64,000 nucleotides of DNA from Toxonevra muliebris. Lineage: Eukaryota > Arthropoda > Insecta > Diptera > Pallopteridae. The stretch is taken from the NCBI GenBank assembly GCA_963691655.1, contig OY829330.1, forward strand, positions 18,532,182 through 18,596,181, read 5' to 3'. The translations under genes were made by a program, and so were the position numbers. Each line of letters starts with the position of its first letter. The stretch's first letter is position 1. The notes beneath the pieces are model-generated. The model had not been told where the DNA came from. It did no database searches and saw only the letters and a list, made by a program, of their open reading frames with translations. Of this stretch, positions 34,962 through 44,480 are shown in pieces.

Positions 34962-35961
34962 TTGATACGAGTTGATCATTTAAATTCTGAAGAAAAACAT
35001 TCAGTTATAAAATTGTGTAAGAATTACGAAGATGTATTTTTTAAGGAAGGTCAGCCGTTAAGTTTCACGAACCAAATTAAACACGAAATTAAGACAGAAG
35101 ATGATCTCCCTATCTATATTAAATCTTATAGACATCCGGAGATTCATAAACTAGAAGTGCAACAACAGATTTCTAAAATGCTCTCGGACAGAATCATACG
35201 ACCCAGTTTTTCTCCTTGGTCCTCACCAATATGGATTGTGCCAAAAAATTTGGATGCCAGTGGCAAAAAGAAATAGCGATTGGTTTTGGATTTTAGGAAA
35301 CTAAATAATAAAACCATTGATGATAGGTATCCTTTACCTAATATTTCGGAAATCGTAGACAAACTGGGAAAAAGCCTTTATTTTACTACTCTCGATCTCG
35401 CTCTTCAGGTTTTCACCAGATAGAATTACAGACGAAGGACATTCCAAAAACTGCATTTACTGTTGAAACTGGGCACTTTAAGTTTTTACGAATGCCATTT
35501 GGGCTAAAAAATGCCCCATCAACGTTCCAACGAGTGATGAACAACGTACTTCGGGAGCTCTTGGGGAAAGTATGTCTAGTTTATATGGATGACATCATTG
35601 TCTTTTCGACTTCATTGCAAGAACATATAGAAAATTTGGCTGCGGTTTTCAAAAACTCAGAGAAGCAAACTTAAAAATCTAGTTGGATAAATCGCAGTTT
35701 TTACACAAAGAAAAAGCATTCCTTGGGCATACTGTGACATCAAACGGCGTAAAAAACTATCCCGTCAAATTAAGTGCTATTAAGAATTTTCCAGTCCCAA
35801 AAACAACAAAACAAATTAAGTCCTTTTTAGCGTTGTTGGGGTATTATCGTAAATTTATTAAAGATTTTTCGAAAGTAACAAAACCGCTAACAGAGTGCTT
35901 AAGAAAAGATAAACAAATAAGACTAGATTCTCGATATTTAACATGTTTTGAAATATTCTGA
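34962..35961 (+). pseudogene. Reverse transcriptase remnant
   Basis: The first piece has SPWSSPIWIVPKNLDASGKK then a stop at 35274; the frame continues with LVLDFRKLNNKTIDDRYPLP and a broken motif A near 35390. From 35492 it reads [18 protein letters not shown] and [10 protein letters not shown], with YMDD at 35582-35593. The 35683 piece ends with KSFLALLGYYRKFIKDFSKV. The RNase H domain that should follow is missing: after about 35960 the sequence jumps to the region before the integrase, a deletion of several hundred bases. Confidence 0.8.
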
Positions 35962-35984
35962 GCGTCCACTAAATGAATTCTTTT

Positions 35985-37246
35985 TTCAGCTAATACTCGA
36001 AAAAACAGACAAGTTATCGTCGCCCTATCAAACTATGAAAATATTAAACGTAGACATACAATAAAACACAGCGAATTGCACAAAACTGAAAAATTAATAG
36101 ACATCTTAACAAATTTCACAAACCCAAACAAAGTAACAGCAATATTTACAGACGATAGTACGTTTAAATTGTTACAAGAAGTTTACTCTAATTTTTTTTG
36201 TCATAGAAAGTTGCAATTGATACGTTGTATGAAAATAGTAAAAGATATAGCTGAAATTGATAAACAAGAGCAACTCATTAGAGAATACCACAAAAAATCA
36301 AATCATCGAGGAATTACAGAAACATTAGCACATTTAAAGAGAGATTACTATTTCCCGAAAATGAAAGAGGTAATAACACGTATTGTAAACAATTGTGAAA
36401 TTTGTTAAAAAAATAAGTACGAAAGGCATAAACATCCTATTAAATATGAATTTACTGAAACATCAACCGAACCCTTGGCTATTGTACACATTGATATTTA
36501 TTCTGTACATAAAGAAAATTTCCTTACCGTAATAGATAAGTTTACTAGATTTGCTAGCGCCTACTTGCTAACTAATAGAAGTTGCATAAGCGTAATTCAG
36601 AACATTCAAACACTTCTTCTCACACCATGGAATACCCAAGAAATTAGTGTGTGACAATGGTCTGGAATTCACCTCTACACTATATAACGATTTCTTACAA
36701 CTATATGAAATTGAATCTCATAAAACTTCAGCTAAAATTAGACAGGTAATTCACCCATAGAAAGACTGCATTCTAAACTTTCACACAGAAATTATAAGAA
36801 TTATCCACAATCAAGACAAAACTAAACCAATCAGTGAAATTATGGACGAAGTCATTATGTAGAACATATAACAACTCAATTCACTCTTCAACAGATATGA
36901 CACCCTTTGAAGCAATAACCGGCATTACAATAAAAATACGCCTCTTCCAACAAATGTCAACATTCCAACGAATCAAGAGTATTTGCAAAAACATAAAAGT
37001 GAATATGAGGAACTTAGTAAATTAATTCATGAACAAAATTTAAAAGTGAAGCAAAATATTATCAATAAACTAAACAGTAATCGTAAAAATCCGCCACATT
37101 ATGCAACAGACGAAATCATTTATGAAACTGATAATAGACAAAATAAATTAGCTTCTAAATATATGCAACATAAGGTTATCCAAAATAACAAGGTTACCAT
37201 CAATACGGATAAAAGGAAAGTCCATAAACAAAAAATAAAAAATTAA
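35985..37246 (+). pseudogene. Integrase remnant
   Basis: HKKSNHRGITETLAHLKRDY and later NNCEIC form the HHCC zinc module (about 36288-36405), followed at once by a stop. The catalytic core continues in frame with IVHIDIYSVHKENFLTVIDK (first Asp near 36491) and, after a shift, VCDNGLEFTSTLYNDF. The region of the catalytic Glu is out of frame, with IRQVIHP and a stop in place of an intact motif. Two further pieces to 37246 belong to the C-terminal domain. Confidence 0.75.
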
Positions 37247-37692
37247 CGGAAATATTCAAACTTTCCCATGACTTCCATAGCTGGCAATTAAATAATCAAA
37301 CTCGATTAGAGATCTGCGTTTTTATCTTTTGTTTTTCGTTTAAAATTAATTAAATATTTAAGTACCAGTATTTTGGTAATGTTGTTTCGTAGTTTGAACA
37401 CAAATGTAAAAGAAATAAAATAAATTGTAGCAAATCTAGTTTATAGCTAATAGATATTTCATAATCAATAATCTGGACAGAACAAAACTGTATGTATGCA
37501 TTTCATAATAGCCTCATACGAATTCCGTTTATATATCCTAACCCCATCCTAAATATAACTTTTCCTATCATGTCTCAATATATATAAAAACCTCGTCAAC
37601 AAACATCTAACAAAAGATGCTGCCGCAACGAAGGAATGATGAACATCCATTTTGCTACTTATAATATCCAACGGAATCCATACGCTTCACAC
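37247..37692 (+). other. Region between integrase and 3' LTR
   Basis: No env-like frame, signal peptide or membrane segment is visible in these 450 bp, so env is either deleted or was never present. Confidence 0.5.
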
Positions 37693-37819
37693 AAAGAGGG
37701 GAAAAGTCATGTCTTAGACATAACGTTTACATTATTCTTAAAGCCTGTCGACTTTACTGGATGCTGAGAAAATGCAACCTTGCATTTTTCATTCGGTGAT
37801 GCCTGAAATATGCAACTCT
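37693..37819 (+). repeat. Polypurine tract and truncated 3' LTR
   Basis: AAAGAGGGGAAAAG (37693-37706) is a good plus-strand primer. LTR sequence follows, starting about TCATGTCTTAGACAT, and matches the 5' LTR until GCAACTCT at 37819, where it breaks off. About 140 bp of the 3' LTR are missing. Confidence 0.6.
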
Positions 37820-38133
37820 CTAAACTCTTAAAGATTGAATATCTCGAAAACTATGAAATATACGAAAAAATTAACCAATTCCTTTTTTTCGGAAATCACT
37901 CAACCTTTTATTATAGTGAGTACTTTTTTGATATCTTTAACGGTTAAAAAATTATTAGAAAAAAATAGCTTTTTCACCAAAGAGGTTTTTTTTTGGGGGG
38001 GAAAGAGGTCGCTCTGCAACCCCAGAACTGTTTTTTGTGTTTCCATCTATCATACCCCGTCTAACAATTACTGAATCTTAGATAAGATTTTTATGAACTT
38101 TTGGTGCATTTTTTACTCTACCGACTGGACTTA
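37820..38133. other. Unassigned DNA between LTR and Tc1-like element
   Basis: No gene is visible. A run TTTTTTTTGGGGGGGGAAAG lies near 37985. Confidence 0.45.
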
Positions 38134-38373
38134 TACAGTGAATCAAAAAAGTTTAGGCACAATGCTATTGTCAAAGTTTTTCTGTTAATAACTTTTTTTC
38201 CACATAACTTACAAAAATAATTTTTAAAAAGGAGCATTTTATTAAACATTTAAAAAAAAATATTTCATACTTCGTTTTTGTTTCGGGTGTAATATTATAA
38301 AAATAAAAAAAAGCCGGAAAAAAGTATAGGCACACATGTGAAATATTTGCATTTTGGTCCGATTTTTGTGCAT

Positions 38374-39224
38374 CTAATGTTTGGTTAGACCTCCTTTGGC
38401 CTTGATAACTGGCTCTAAGCGTCTACGCATACTTCCAACTAAGGTAGATGTCTCCTCGGGTGTGATTTTTGCCAATTTTCTGTGTATGGCCTCCTTAAGT
38501 GAATCCTTTGATGTTATTTTTTTTTCCATATTCATATCCGGCGATTGTGTGGTGTTTTTAATTGTTTGCAGTGGTATATCAGTCATTCTTGCACAAGATA
38601 CGACGAATGTTTCGGGCGGTTGTCTTGTTGGAATAAATATGGTTTCCCATTCAACCCCAATTATCTTCGAAAAATCGAAGAAATTTTCGTTGATTAGAAG
38701 TATCAGATGTGTGCCTGTATTGGTGAAAAAGTTTAAATGTATTGAGTTTTCTTGCACTTTTATAAGGAAAAAAATTAAACGCTTTTTTTAAGAAAATACG
38801 CGTTTTATTCTTCATTTTATCGGATTTTGAAAAATAAAAGTTGGCCACACTGGTCGAAATGAATGGTTTGTGCCGAGGAACTCTTCCATGATAATCAGCT
38901 CTGTTTAGCGTATTCCGTATTGTTTGGGGGTCGAAGTTTCTTTAAATTTTTGCTGCATCTCATTGCATAATTTTACTGCCGAAGTTCTTGGATTTTGAGC
39001 CACTGCAGCTACTAAAATCCGCTCCTGGCGTGGTGAAAACTTTTTTGACCGCCCTGATCTGCTCTCACGCTCTAATTTCCCAGTATTAATGTAATGCTTT
39101 ATGATGTTTCGTACACTTGAATATGGCCTCCCCACTATATTACCGATTTACGCTGTGCATAAAGATTTATTATAATTTCACGAACGTCTAAAGGAATTTC
39201 AATACGACTGGCCATTTTGCTCAT
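38374..39224 (-). pseudogene. Tc1-like transposase, broken
   Basis: The start is the ATG at 39224, giving MSKMASRIEIPLDVREIII, the usual start of a helix-turn-helix DNA-binding domain. A stop comes about 25 codons later, and the frame continues at 39135 with GRPYSSVRNIIKHYINTGK and SGRSKKFSPRQERILVAA, the second helix-turn-helix and its basic link. The catalytic region is out of frame and carries an insertion; near 38640-38590 the other frame gives a FQQDN motif, and TTQSPDMNM with GGLTKH is the C-terminus, where the family has SPDLNPIE. It cut and pasted the element when intact. Confidence 0.8.
38752..38852 (-). repeat. CAGTGTGGCCAAC repeat, copy A, nested in Tc1-like element
   Basis: Read on the minus strand it begins CAGTGTGGCCAACTTTTATT and matches 51376-51480 for about 100 bp, including a shared open frame (VANFYF.KS.K.KNK.RIF). 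The CAGxGTGGCC start resembles the hAT-type MITE at 52333. The other end cannot be found, so it is truncated. Confidence 0.55.
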
Positions 39225-39599
39225 TCTATCACGAAATCAAAATTAACACTAACTTAAAATATTTGATAATTGGACTACTGCGCAATAATTATGTGCAGAC
39301 AAACGTAATAGGAAAATAAAATTAAAAGAATACCGTTATATTAGCAAAAACATGTCGCACACACAACATGTGCCTAAACTTTTTTGATGTGGACTTTATT
39401 TTCTTTTTCTCATATTGCTTGTTGTGTATGAGGTAACGGGACATTTTTTTTTTTTGCATTTTGATCGAAATGAACTAATGATTTTAGCTATATCAAAAAT
39501 ATCTGTCTAAATAGCTATTACTATATATTTTAGCGCACGTTTTCTAAAAAACGTTGCTTGTGCCAAAACTTTTTTGATTCACTGTATGCCATGACTGAC

Positions 39600-40020
39600 A
39601 AGCGTTGTTCTATCAAATAGTTGACTGACTAACTTTTTCATGTTTTATTATTGATAAACTACTTAAAAATTTTTTTTTCAGATTTTAGAAACCGTTGCGA
39701 AAAAATTTTATTTGTCATACAAACTTTTAGCCTGACTGACGGGCCCCGTTCTAACGAAAATCTGACTGACTACCGGAACTATGCTTTTTATTGAATACAT
39801 AACCTGTATATAAAGTTTCAGCCTTTATAAAACCGTTGCACTTACCTCGTATTTTCGACATGTTTGAAAGCTCACCTGTACCACCTGTTCTAACCAAAAC
39901 TTGACTGACCAGAGTATGTTCATGTATTTCACTAGTATAACAAAATATTACAAAATTAGCCTTTAGAAAATCAAAGACTTTTTTTGCCACGGGCTCCCCG
40001 TCTATAACAACCACATGGTG
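39600..40020. repeat. Diverged tandem repeat with TTGACTGAC motif
   Basis: The units are about 140 bp. TTCTAACSAAAAYYTGACTGAC occurs at 39749-39771 and 39888-39909, with an earlier relative at 39608-39633; AACCGTTGC occurs near 39690 and 39832. Several minus-strand frames across it match nothing I know. Confidence 0.45.
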
Positions 40021-40283
40021 TGAAAATATCTTATTTTATGTATTTTCTGTTTGTACATATGTATTAAACAAACAAACAAAACAACCTAGGGTTAAGAAAA
40101 CTGGTCTGCGATCTGTATATAAGTAAGTAGAAATAAGAAATAGTAAATTAGTCTTAAGATTCAACTCAACAAAAAACGGTTGAGTCCCTTTTTTTAATAA
40201 ACTTATTATTAAAGAAAAAAAGAGCAATTTTATTTCTTCGTGGCTAAAGTCCACATAATTGTTTATTGTTGATAATGTGAAAT

Positions 40284-42240
40284 GAATTTTTGTGCAACAT
40301 GTTCCTCTAAAGCCCGTTAAAATTATTAATAATGCCTGCTCCTGGTATAATCAGCGGGTAAGGTCTGCCATTAAGTTGCGGAACCGATTACACTCCAAGT
40401 GGAAAAAACAGGCTACTAGTGAGAACTGGTTCTCCTACACTACTGCACGTAACCGTGCAACCTTAGTTACCCGGCAATCTAAACGTTTTATTTTTAAATC
40501 TAGACTGTGCACGTCTCTTTCCACGAAAACGCTTTGGAATAATTTAAGCAAATTCGGTATTCATAAAAATGACAAACCAATTTGTAACTTAGATGTAAAC
40601 TGTCTAAGTGATTATTTTGTATCCTCGTTATCGTGCATGTCTAACGTAAATGTCATTAATTATGGAAATTGTGCTGATGCATCATTTGAGTTTTCAGCGG
40701 TTTCTGAAATTGATCTTTTTAATTGTGTTATGCAGATTAAATCCAATGCTGTAGGTGCTGATGAAATATCATCCAAGTTTCTAAAACTAATTATACCCTA
40801 TGTAATAACAGCACTAACACACTTAATAAACCATTGCTTTACTACGTCTTGTTTTCCGAGCATGTGGAAGCGAAGCATTGTGATACCACTTGCCAAAAAT
40901 TCGAATCCTATTGAACCTAAAGATTTTCGACCCATAAGTATATTACCTGCATTGTCCAAAGTGTTGGAAAATCTTATGGCATCTCAAATATCGAAACATC
41001 TGAATGACGAAAAACTACTTAACCTCCTACAATCTGGTTTTAGGCCAGGAAATAGCTGTTCCACTGCGATGGTGAAAGTAATAGATGACATTAGAATTTC
41101 TTATGACAATAATTTATTGACTTTACTTTGTTTACTGGACTTTTCAAAAGCGTTTGACAGTGTGAGCCATGTGTTATTGTGTGATATGGGTTGAAATTAT
41201 GTCCCTCACGATAAAAAAAATGCACTAGAATGCACTTTGATTAATATTTATTTGAAAAAATTTAATTTGATTCTTCTGGGAATTTTTTGCCACTTTTGGC
41301 CATTTTTTTGAGGTTAAGATTAAAAAAAATCTGAAAATTTTTCCTAAAATTTTAATTTTATAGGGTCCATCAAATTTATCATTGATTTAATTTATTGTAT
41401 TTAAAAATCAGTTTGATAAAAATTATTTATGAATATTTTCTTCGAATGGGTCCATCTCCATCAAATGTATCATTGATTTAATTTATTGTATTTAAAAATC
41501 AGTTTGATAAAAATTATTTCTGAATATTTTCTTCGAATGAAAACCCTCCCCCCCGAAAAAAATTTCTGGCTACGGCCCTGTGGTATACCTCCCTTTTATG
41601 TGGACCAAGTGCACCTACATTTTGTTGAAAAATTTGGGTATTTATCTCAACTCTTCGCTAACATGCATCCACCATATTAATAATGTTGTATCAAAAGTTT
41701 ATTTTGTGTTGAGACATTTACGTATGATCGCCAATTTTACGCCCTTGGAAACCAGAAAATTACTTGTAAAGCAACTTGTTGTCCCGCTTGTTATGTATTC
41801 TGAACTCGTGTATTGTGAACTTGACTCCCAATCTATTCATAAGCTACAAATCGCACTGAACTATGCTACTAGATATGTTTTTGGGTTAAAAAAATTTGAC
41901 CATATATCCAGCTGGAGGAAAGATATATATAGATTGGAATGAGATGAATATTTTAAAGCAAGAAACTGCATTTTTCTTCACAAACTAATACTTACAAGAA
42001 CTCCAATGTATCTCTATGATAAACTTATCTTTGCACAATCCAACATAACCAAGCAACTTATTATGCCTTGCTTTAATTACTTAAACACCAGTCGACTATT
42101 TTTCATTAACACCATAAGAACCTGGAACTCATTACCCCTGCTTATAAAATCAATAATTAGCATAGCAAAGTTTAAATCTTCTATTCATGAATATTTCTCA
42201 AAAGGACCCACAAGTATTAATAAGATTAATTAGTATTAAG
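40284..42240 (+). pseudogene. CR1/Jockey-group LINE, RT core deleted
   Basis: The frame at 40292-41194 begins in the linker after the endonuclease (SWYNQRVRSAIKLRNRLHSK) and runs into RT motifs KSNAVGADEISSKFLKLIIP, CFPSMWKRSIVIPLAKNSN, KDFRPISILPALSKVLENLM and LLDFSKAFDSVSH, where motif A retains its Asp. It is then cut at about 41190 by unrelated DNA. Coding resumes near 41595 with the thumb (NLGIYLNSSLTCIHHINNVV) and continues, past a stop at 41940, to 42233 (RTWNSLPLLIK). The motif with the catalytic YADD is missing, so the insertion came with, or after, a deletion. Confidence 0.8.
41190..41590. repeat. Insert within the LINE, with a 91-bp tandem duplication
   Basis: A segment starting TCCATCAAATKTATCATTGA occurs twice, at 41366 and 41457, 91 bp apart with three or so differences, extending to about 41539. 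The right end TTTCTGGCTACGGCCCTG (as CAGGGCCGTAGCCAGAAA on the minus strand) resembles the terminus of a widespread insect repeat. No matching left terminus is visible. Confidence 0.5.
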
Positions 42241-42580
42241 TTTTAATGTTCAAAATTGTATTTTTTATTTAATTGTTTTTTTTTTTTTAATTGTATTCTT
42301 TATTTAATTTCTTACTATATATATTTATTTTGGATGTTTACCATTATTCTTTTAAATTTGTTAATTTAATGTTCCTATTGGTTGTGCTAAAAAAGATTTT
42401 TGTATATCTTATTGCACTAATGTTTCAAGCCTTTTTAACCATACACAAAATTATTAATTTAAAATACTATGATTCACCACGGCTTGGTGAAAGTACAGTA
42501 AAAATTAATTAACGTAAAAAAAAACAAAAACAAGATTCGCACCTAACCAAAAATAATTTACGCACTAGTTTTTCCAATTA
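42241..42580 (+). other. LINE 3' region and junction to next LINE
   Basis: AT-rich, probably the 3' untranslated tail of the LINE upstream. The A-rich stretch GTAAAAAAAAACAAAAAC near 42513 may mark its end. The next LINE starts about 70 bp later. Confidence 0.4.
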
Positions 42581-42581
42581 T

Positions 42582-43509
42582 ATGGGTAATAACTCCAAAA
42601 CAAATAATTCTAATAAGCATGGTGATTCGCCTGCTGGCTGTTTGAAGCTTTTGTCTTTGCCTGTCACTTACGCTGCTGTCTCTGCAAAAGTTCCTGAGGT
42701 TGCTGCTAGAGCTATCTTGCCGAAGTCTCTGCCTAGATCTGGTTTGCGCTCTTCTAATGGTTGGTTGTCACTATGTCATATTTGCCATCAAAGAGAGAAA
42801 AAGAGAGAATTTCCCATATGAAATTGCCAATATGCTGGGAAATTTGATTGAATTTGATATAGTGAAAACCAGGAATAAGAATATAAATTCGCCTATTAAT
42901 CGTTATTCTCGAATTTTGGACAATAATGATTGCATTCTCTCTGATGATGCTATGGTCTCTAATGCTATGCATGTCTGTCATGATATGCCTGTCTCTTACG
43001 CTGCTGCTGTCTCTGCTAATGCTGTCTCCGCTAATGCTTCTGAAGTGGTCTCTCATGCTTTGCCTCTCTCTTATACTGCTGCCACCTCTACAAATGTTTC
43101 TGAATTTGCTGCTAGGGGGTCTCATTCAAATGCACAATGGGAAACTGTTCGTACCAGAAACCCTCATCTACAAAATAGAAGGCAAGATGTCGTTTTGGGT
43201 CTTAATCAAAACTCTGATTTGAACGTTATCGTTACGAAAAAGTGGAAAGTGGAAGTGGAAACTGTGTCTGAAGAAAATATTATTTCTTATGTAATCAATA
43301 ATTCGAACATAAAAAGCCAACACCTTGAGTGCCGCAAACTTGTTACGAAGGATGTCGATTTACAGAAACTAAGAAGAATACAATTTAAGTTGGGTGTTAC
43401 TGATGCATTCCTGGATGAGCTCATGAAACCATCGCTTTGGCCAGCTAATGTAAAAGTGATGCGTTTTCGATTTTTTCCACGAAGGGATCAACGCGCCACG
43501 AACACATAA
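42582..43509 (+). pseudogene. LINE ORF1, CR1-like, with one frame shift
   Basis: The first frame (42582-42821) begins MGNNSKTNNSNKHGDSPAG, and the second (42700-43509) takes over near 42790. The middle is built of diverged repeats of a unit like SYAAAVSANASEV encoded by a DNA minisatellite (42670-43120). The C-terminal 90 codons (KKWKVEVETVSEENIISYVI, then PSLWPANVKVMRFRFFPRR) resemble the C-terminal domain of CR1-type ORF1 proteins, which bind element RNA. It ends nine bases before the start of the endonuclease frame. Confidence 0.6.
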
Positions 43510-43517
43510 GTGCCAAA

Positions 43518-44330
43518 ATGAATATACATAAGTCTATCACGCAGGCTGTTTTATCGGTATCACATCCTGACTCTCCGCTTAAAATTTACTTCCAAAATAT
43601 ATCTGGTATAAGGACAAAATTAACCCTAGTCTCTCTCTTTGCTTCCCATTCTGATTGTGACGTCATTGTTCTCGTTGAAACATGGTTGAATGCCGATATT
43701 TTCGACGCTGAAATTTGCGATTTGAGCATTTACAATGTTTACAGAAAGGACAGGGATGCCATCAAGACTGGTTCTTCCAGAGGTAAGGTGTTTTTATCGC
43801 CGTTAACCATACTGTACGTTCAGAGCTTTTTGTCCTTAATAACTCAAATATGCTGTTGGATCATTTGTGTGTGCCCATACACGGAAGCTCAGGTATATTA
43901 TTCGTATGTGTGTCATACATTCCGCCTCTTAGCGCTGATTATCTATATCACGCGCAGGTGGACAATATAACTCACCTTTCTTTGAACTCTGTTAGGGACA
44001 ATCATTTTTGCGTACTGGGCAACTTTAACCTAGGCAAAATTTATTGGTCTCTTGTAACCAATGATAATATATTTATTCCTAGTAATGTAAATAAGCAGCA
44101 TGAAATGCATCTTATTAATAGTCAATTTTGTAAACAGGCTTAATAGAATTTTAGATCTCATCTTTATCAGTAATAATATTGATTATAAGTTGACTGAATG
44201 TACTTCTCCTATATCTGAACCGAATATGCATCATATCCCATTTGTTTTAGAGAACCATTTTTATAAATTCTTAAGTATTCCGGCATTAATTATAATTATA
44301 GTCTGTGTGATTGGTCTCATCTAAATAGTA
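43518..44330 (+). pseudogene. LINE endonuclease (APE type), broken
   Basis: It starts nine bases after ORF1 at ATG 43518. KIYFQNISGIRTKLTLVS is the N-terminal QNxxGxxxK motif, and CDVIVLVETWLN is the catalytic ET motif with its Glu. The frame shifts near 43780-43850 and continues with LFVCVSYIPPLSAD and FCVLGNFNLGKIYW, where the usual GDFN reads GNFN, so the catalytic Asp is changed to Asn. The last part (44100-44324) has NRILDLIFISNNIDYKL. This would have nicked the target site. Confidence 0.75.
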
Positions 44331-44480
44331 AAATTAACAATATCAATTGGGGAAATATGTTCAACCAACTTGATGTTATAAATTGCTAGAGTTTGTTCTT
44401 GTGTAAGGCTTTAGATATATTCAAAGAAAATATTTCACTCCAGACTACGAAAGTACACAGATTACCTTGGCACACTACTG

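Larger units (their letters stand above)
29840..37819 (+). mobile_element. Decayed Ty3/Gypsy element of the 17.6/297 type
   Basis: Remnants of direct repeats (29840-29928 and 37729-37819) flank a primer binding site, gag, protease, RT and integrase remnants and a polypurine tract. The TGGCGCAGTCGG primer site just after the 5' LTR matches the tRNA-Ser site I associate with the 17.6/297 group of Drosophila. Many stops, frame shifts and a deletion of the RNase H make it inactive. There is no trace of an env gene that I can recognise. A LINE sits in its leader (30202-32749). Confidence 0.8.
38136..39584 (-). mobile_element. Tc1-like transposon with IR/DR ends, 1449 bp
   Basis: The ends CAGTGAATCAAAAAAGTTT are inverted, with TA on both sides (38134-38135 and 39585-39586). 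Each end has a second, internal copy of the motif about 180 bp inward (GTATAGGCACACATGTG near 38323; its mirror CACATGTGCCTAAAC-like near 39366), giving the inverted-repeat/direct-repeat arrangement of Tc1-like elements such as Sleeping Beauty. The transposase on the minus strand is broken. A short foreign repeat interrupts it at 38752-38852. Confidence 0.85.

Noticed and set aside
37250..37692. An env gene in the 17.6/297-like element
   Set aside because: No signal peptide, membrane segment or sizeable frame is visible between integrase and the 3' LTR.
38381..38791. Plus-strand frame of 136 codons
   Set aside because: It is the complement of the Tc1-like transposase C-terminus, whose motifs are on the minus strand.
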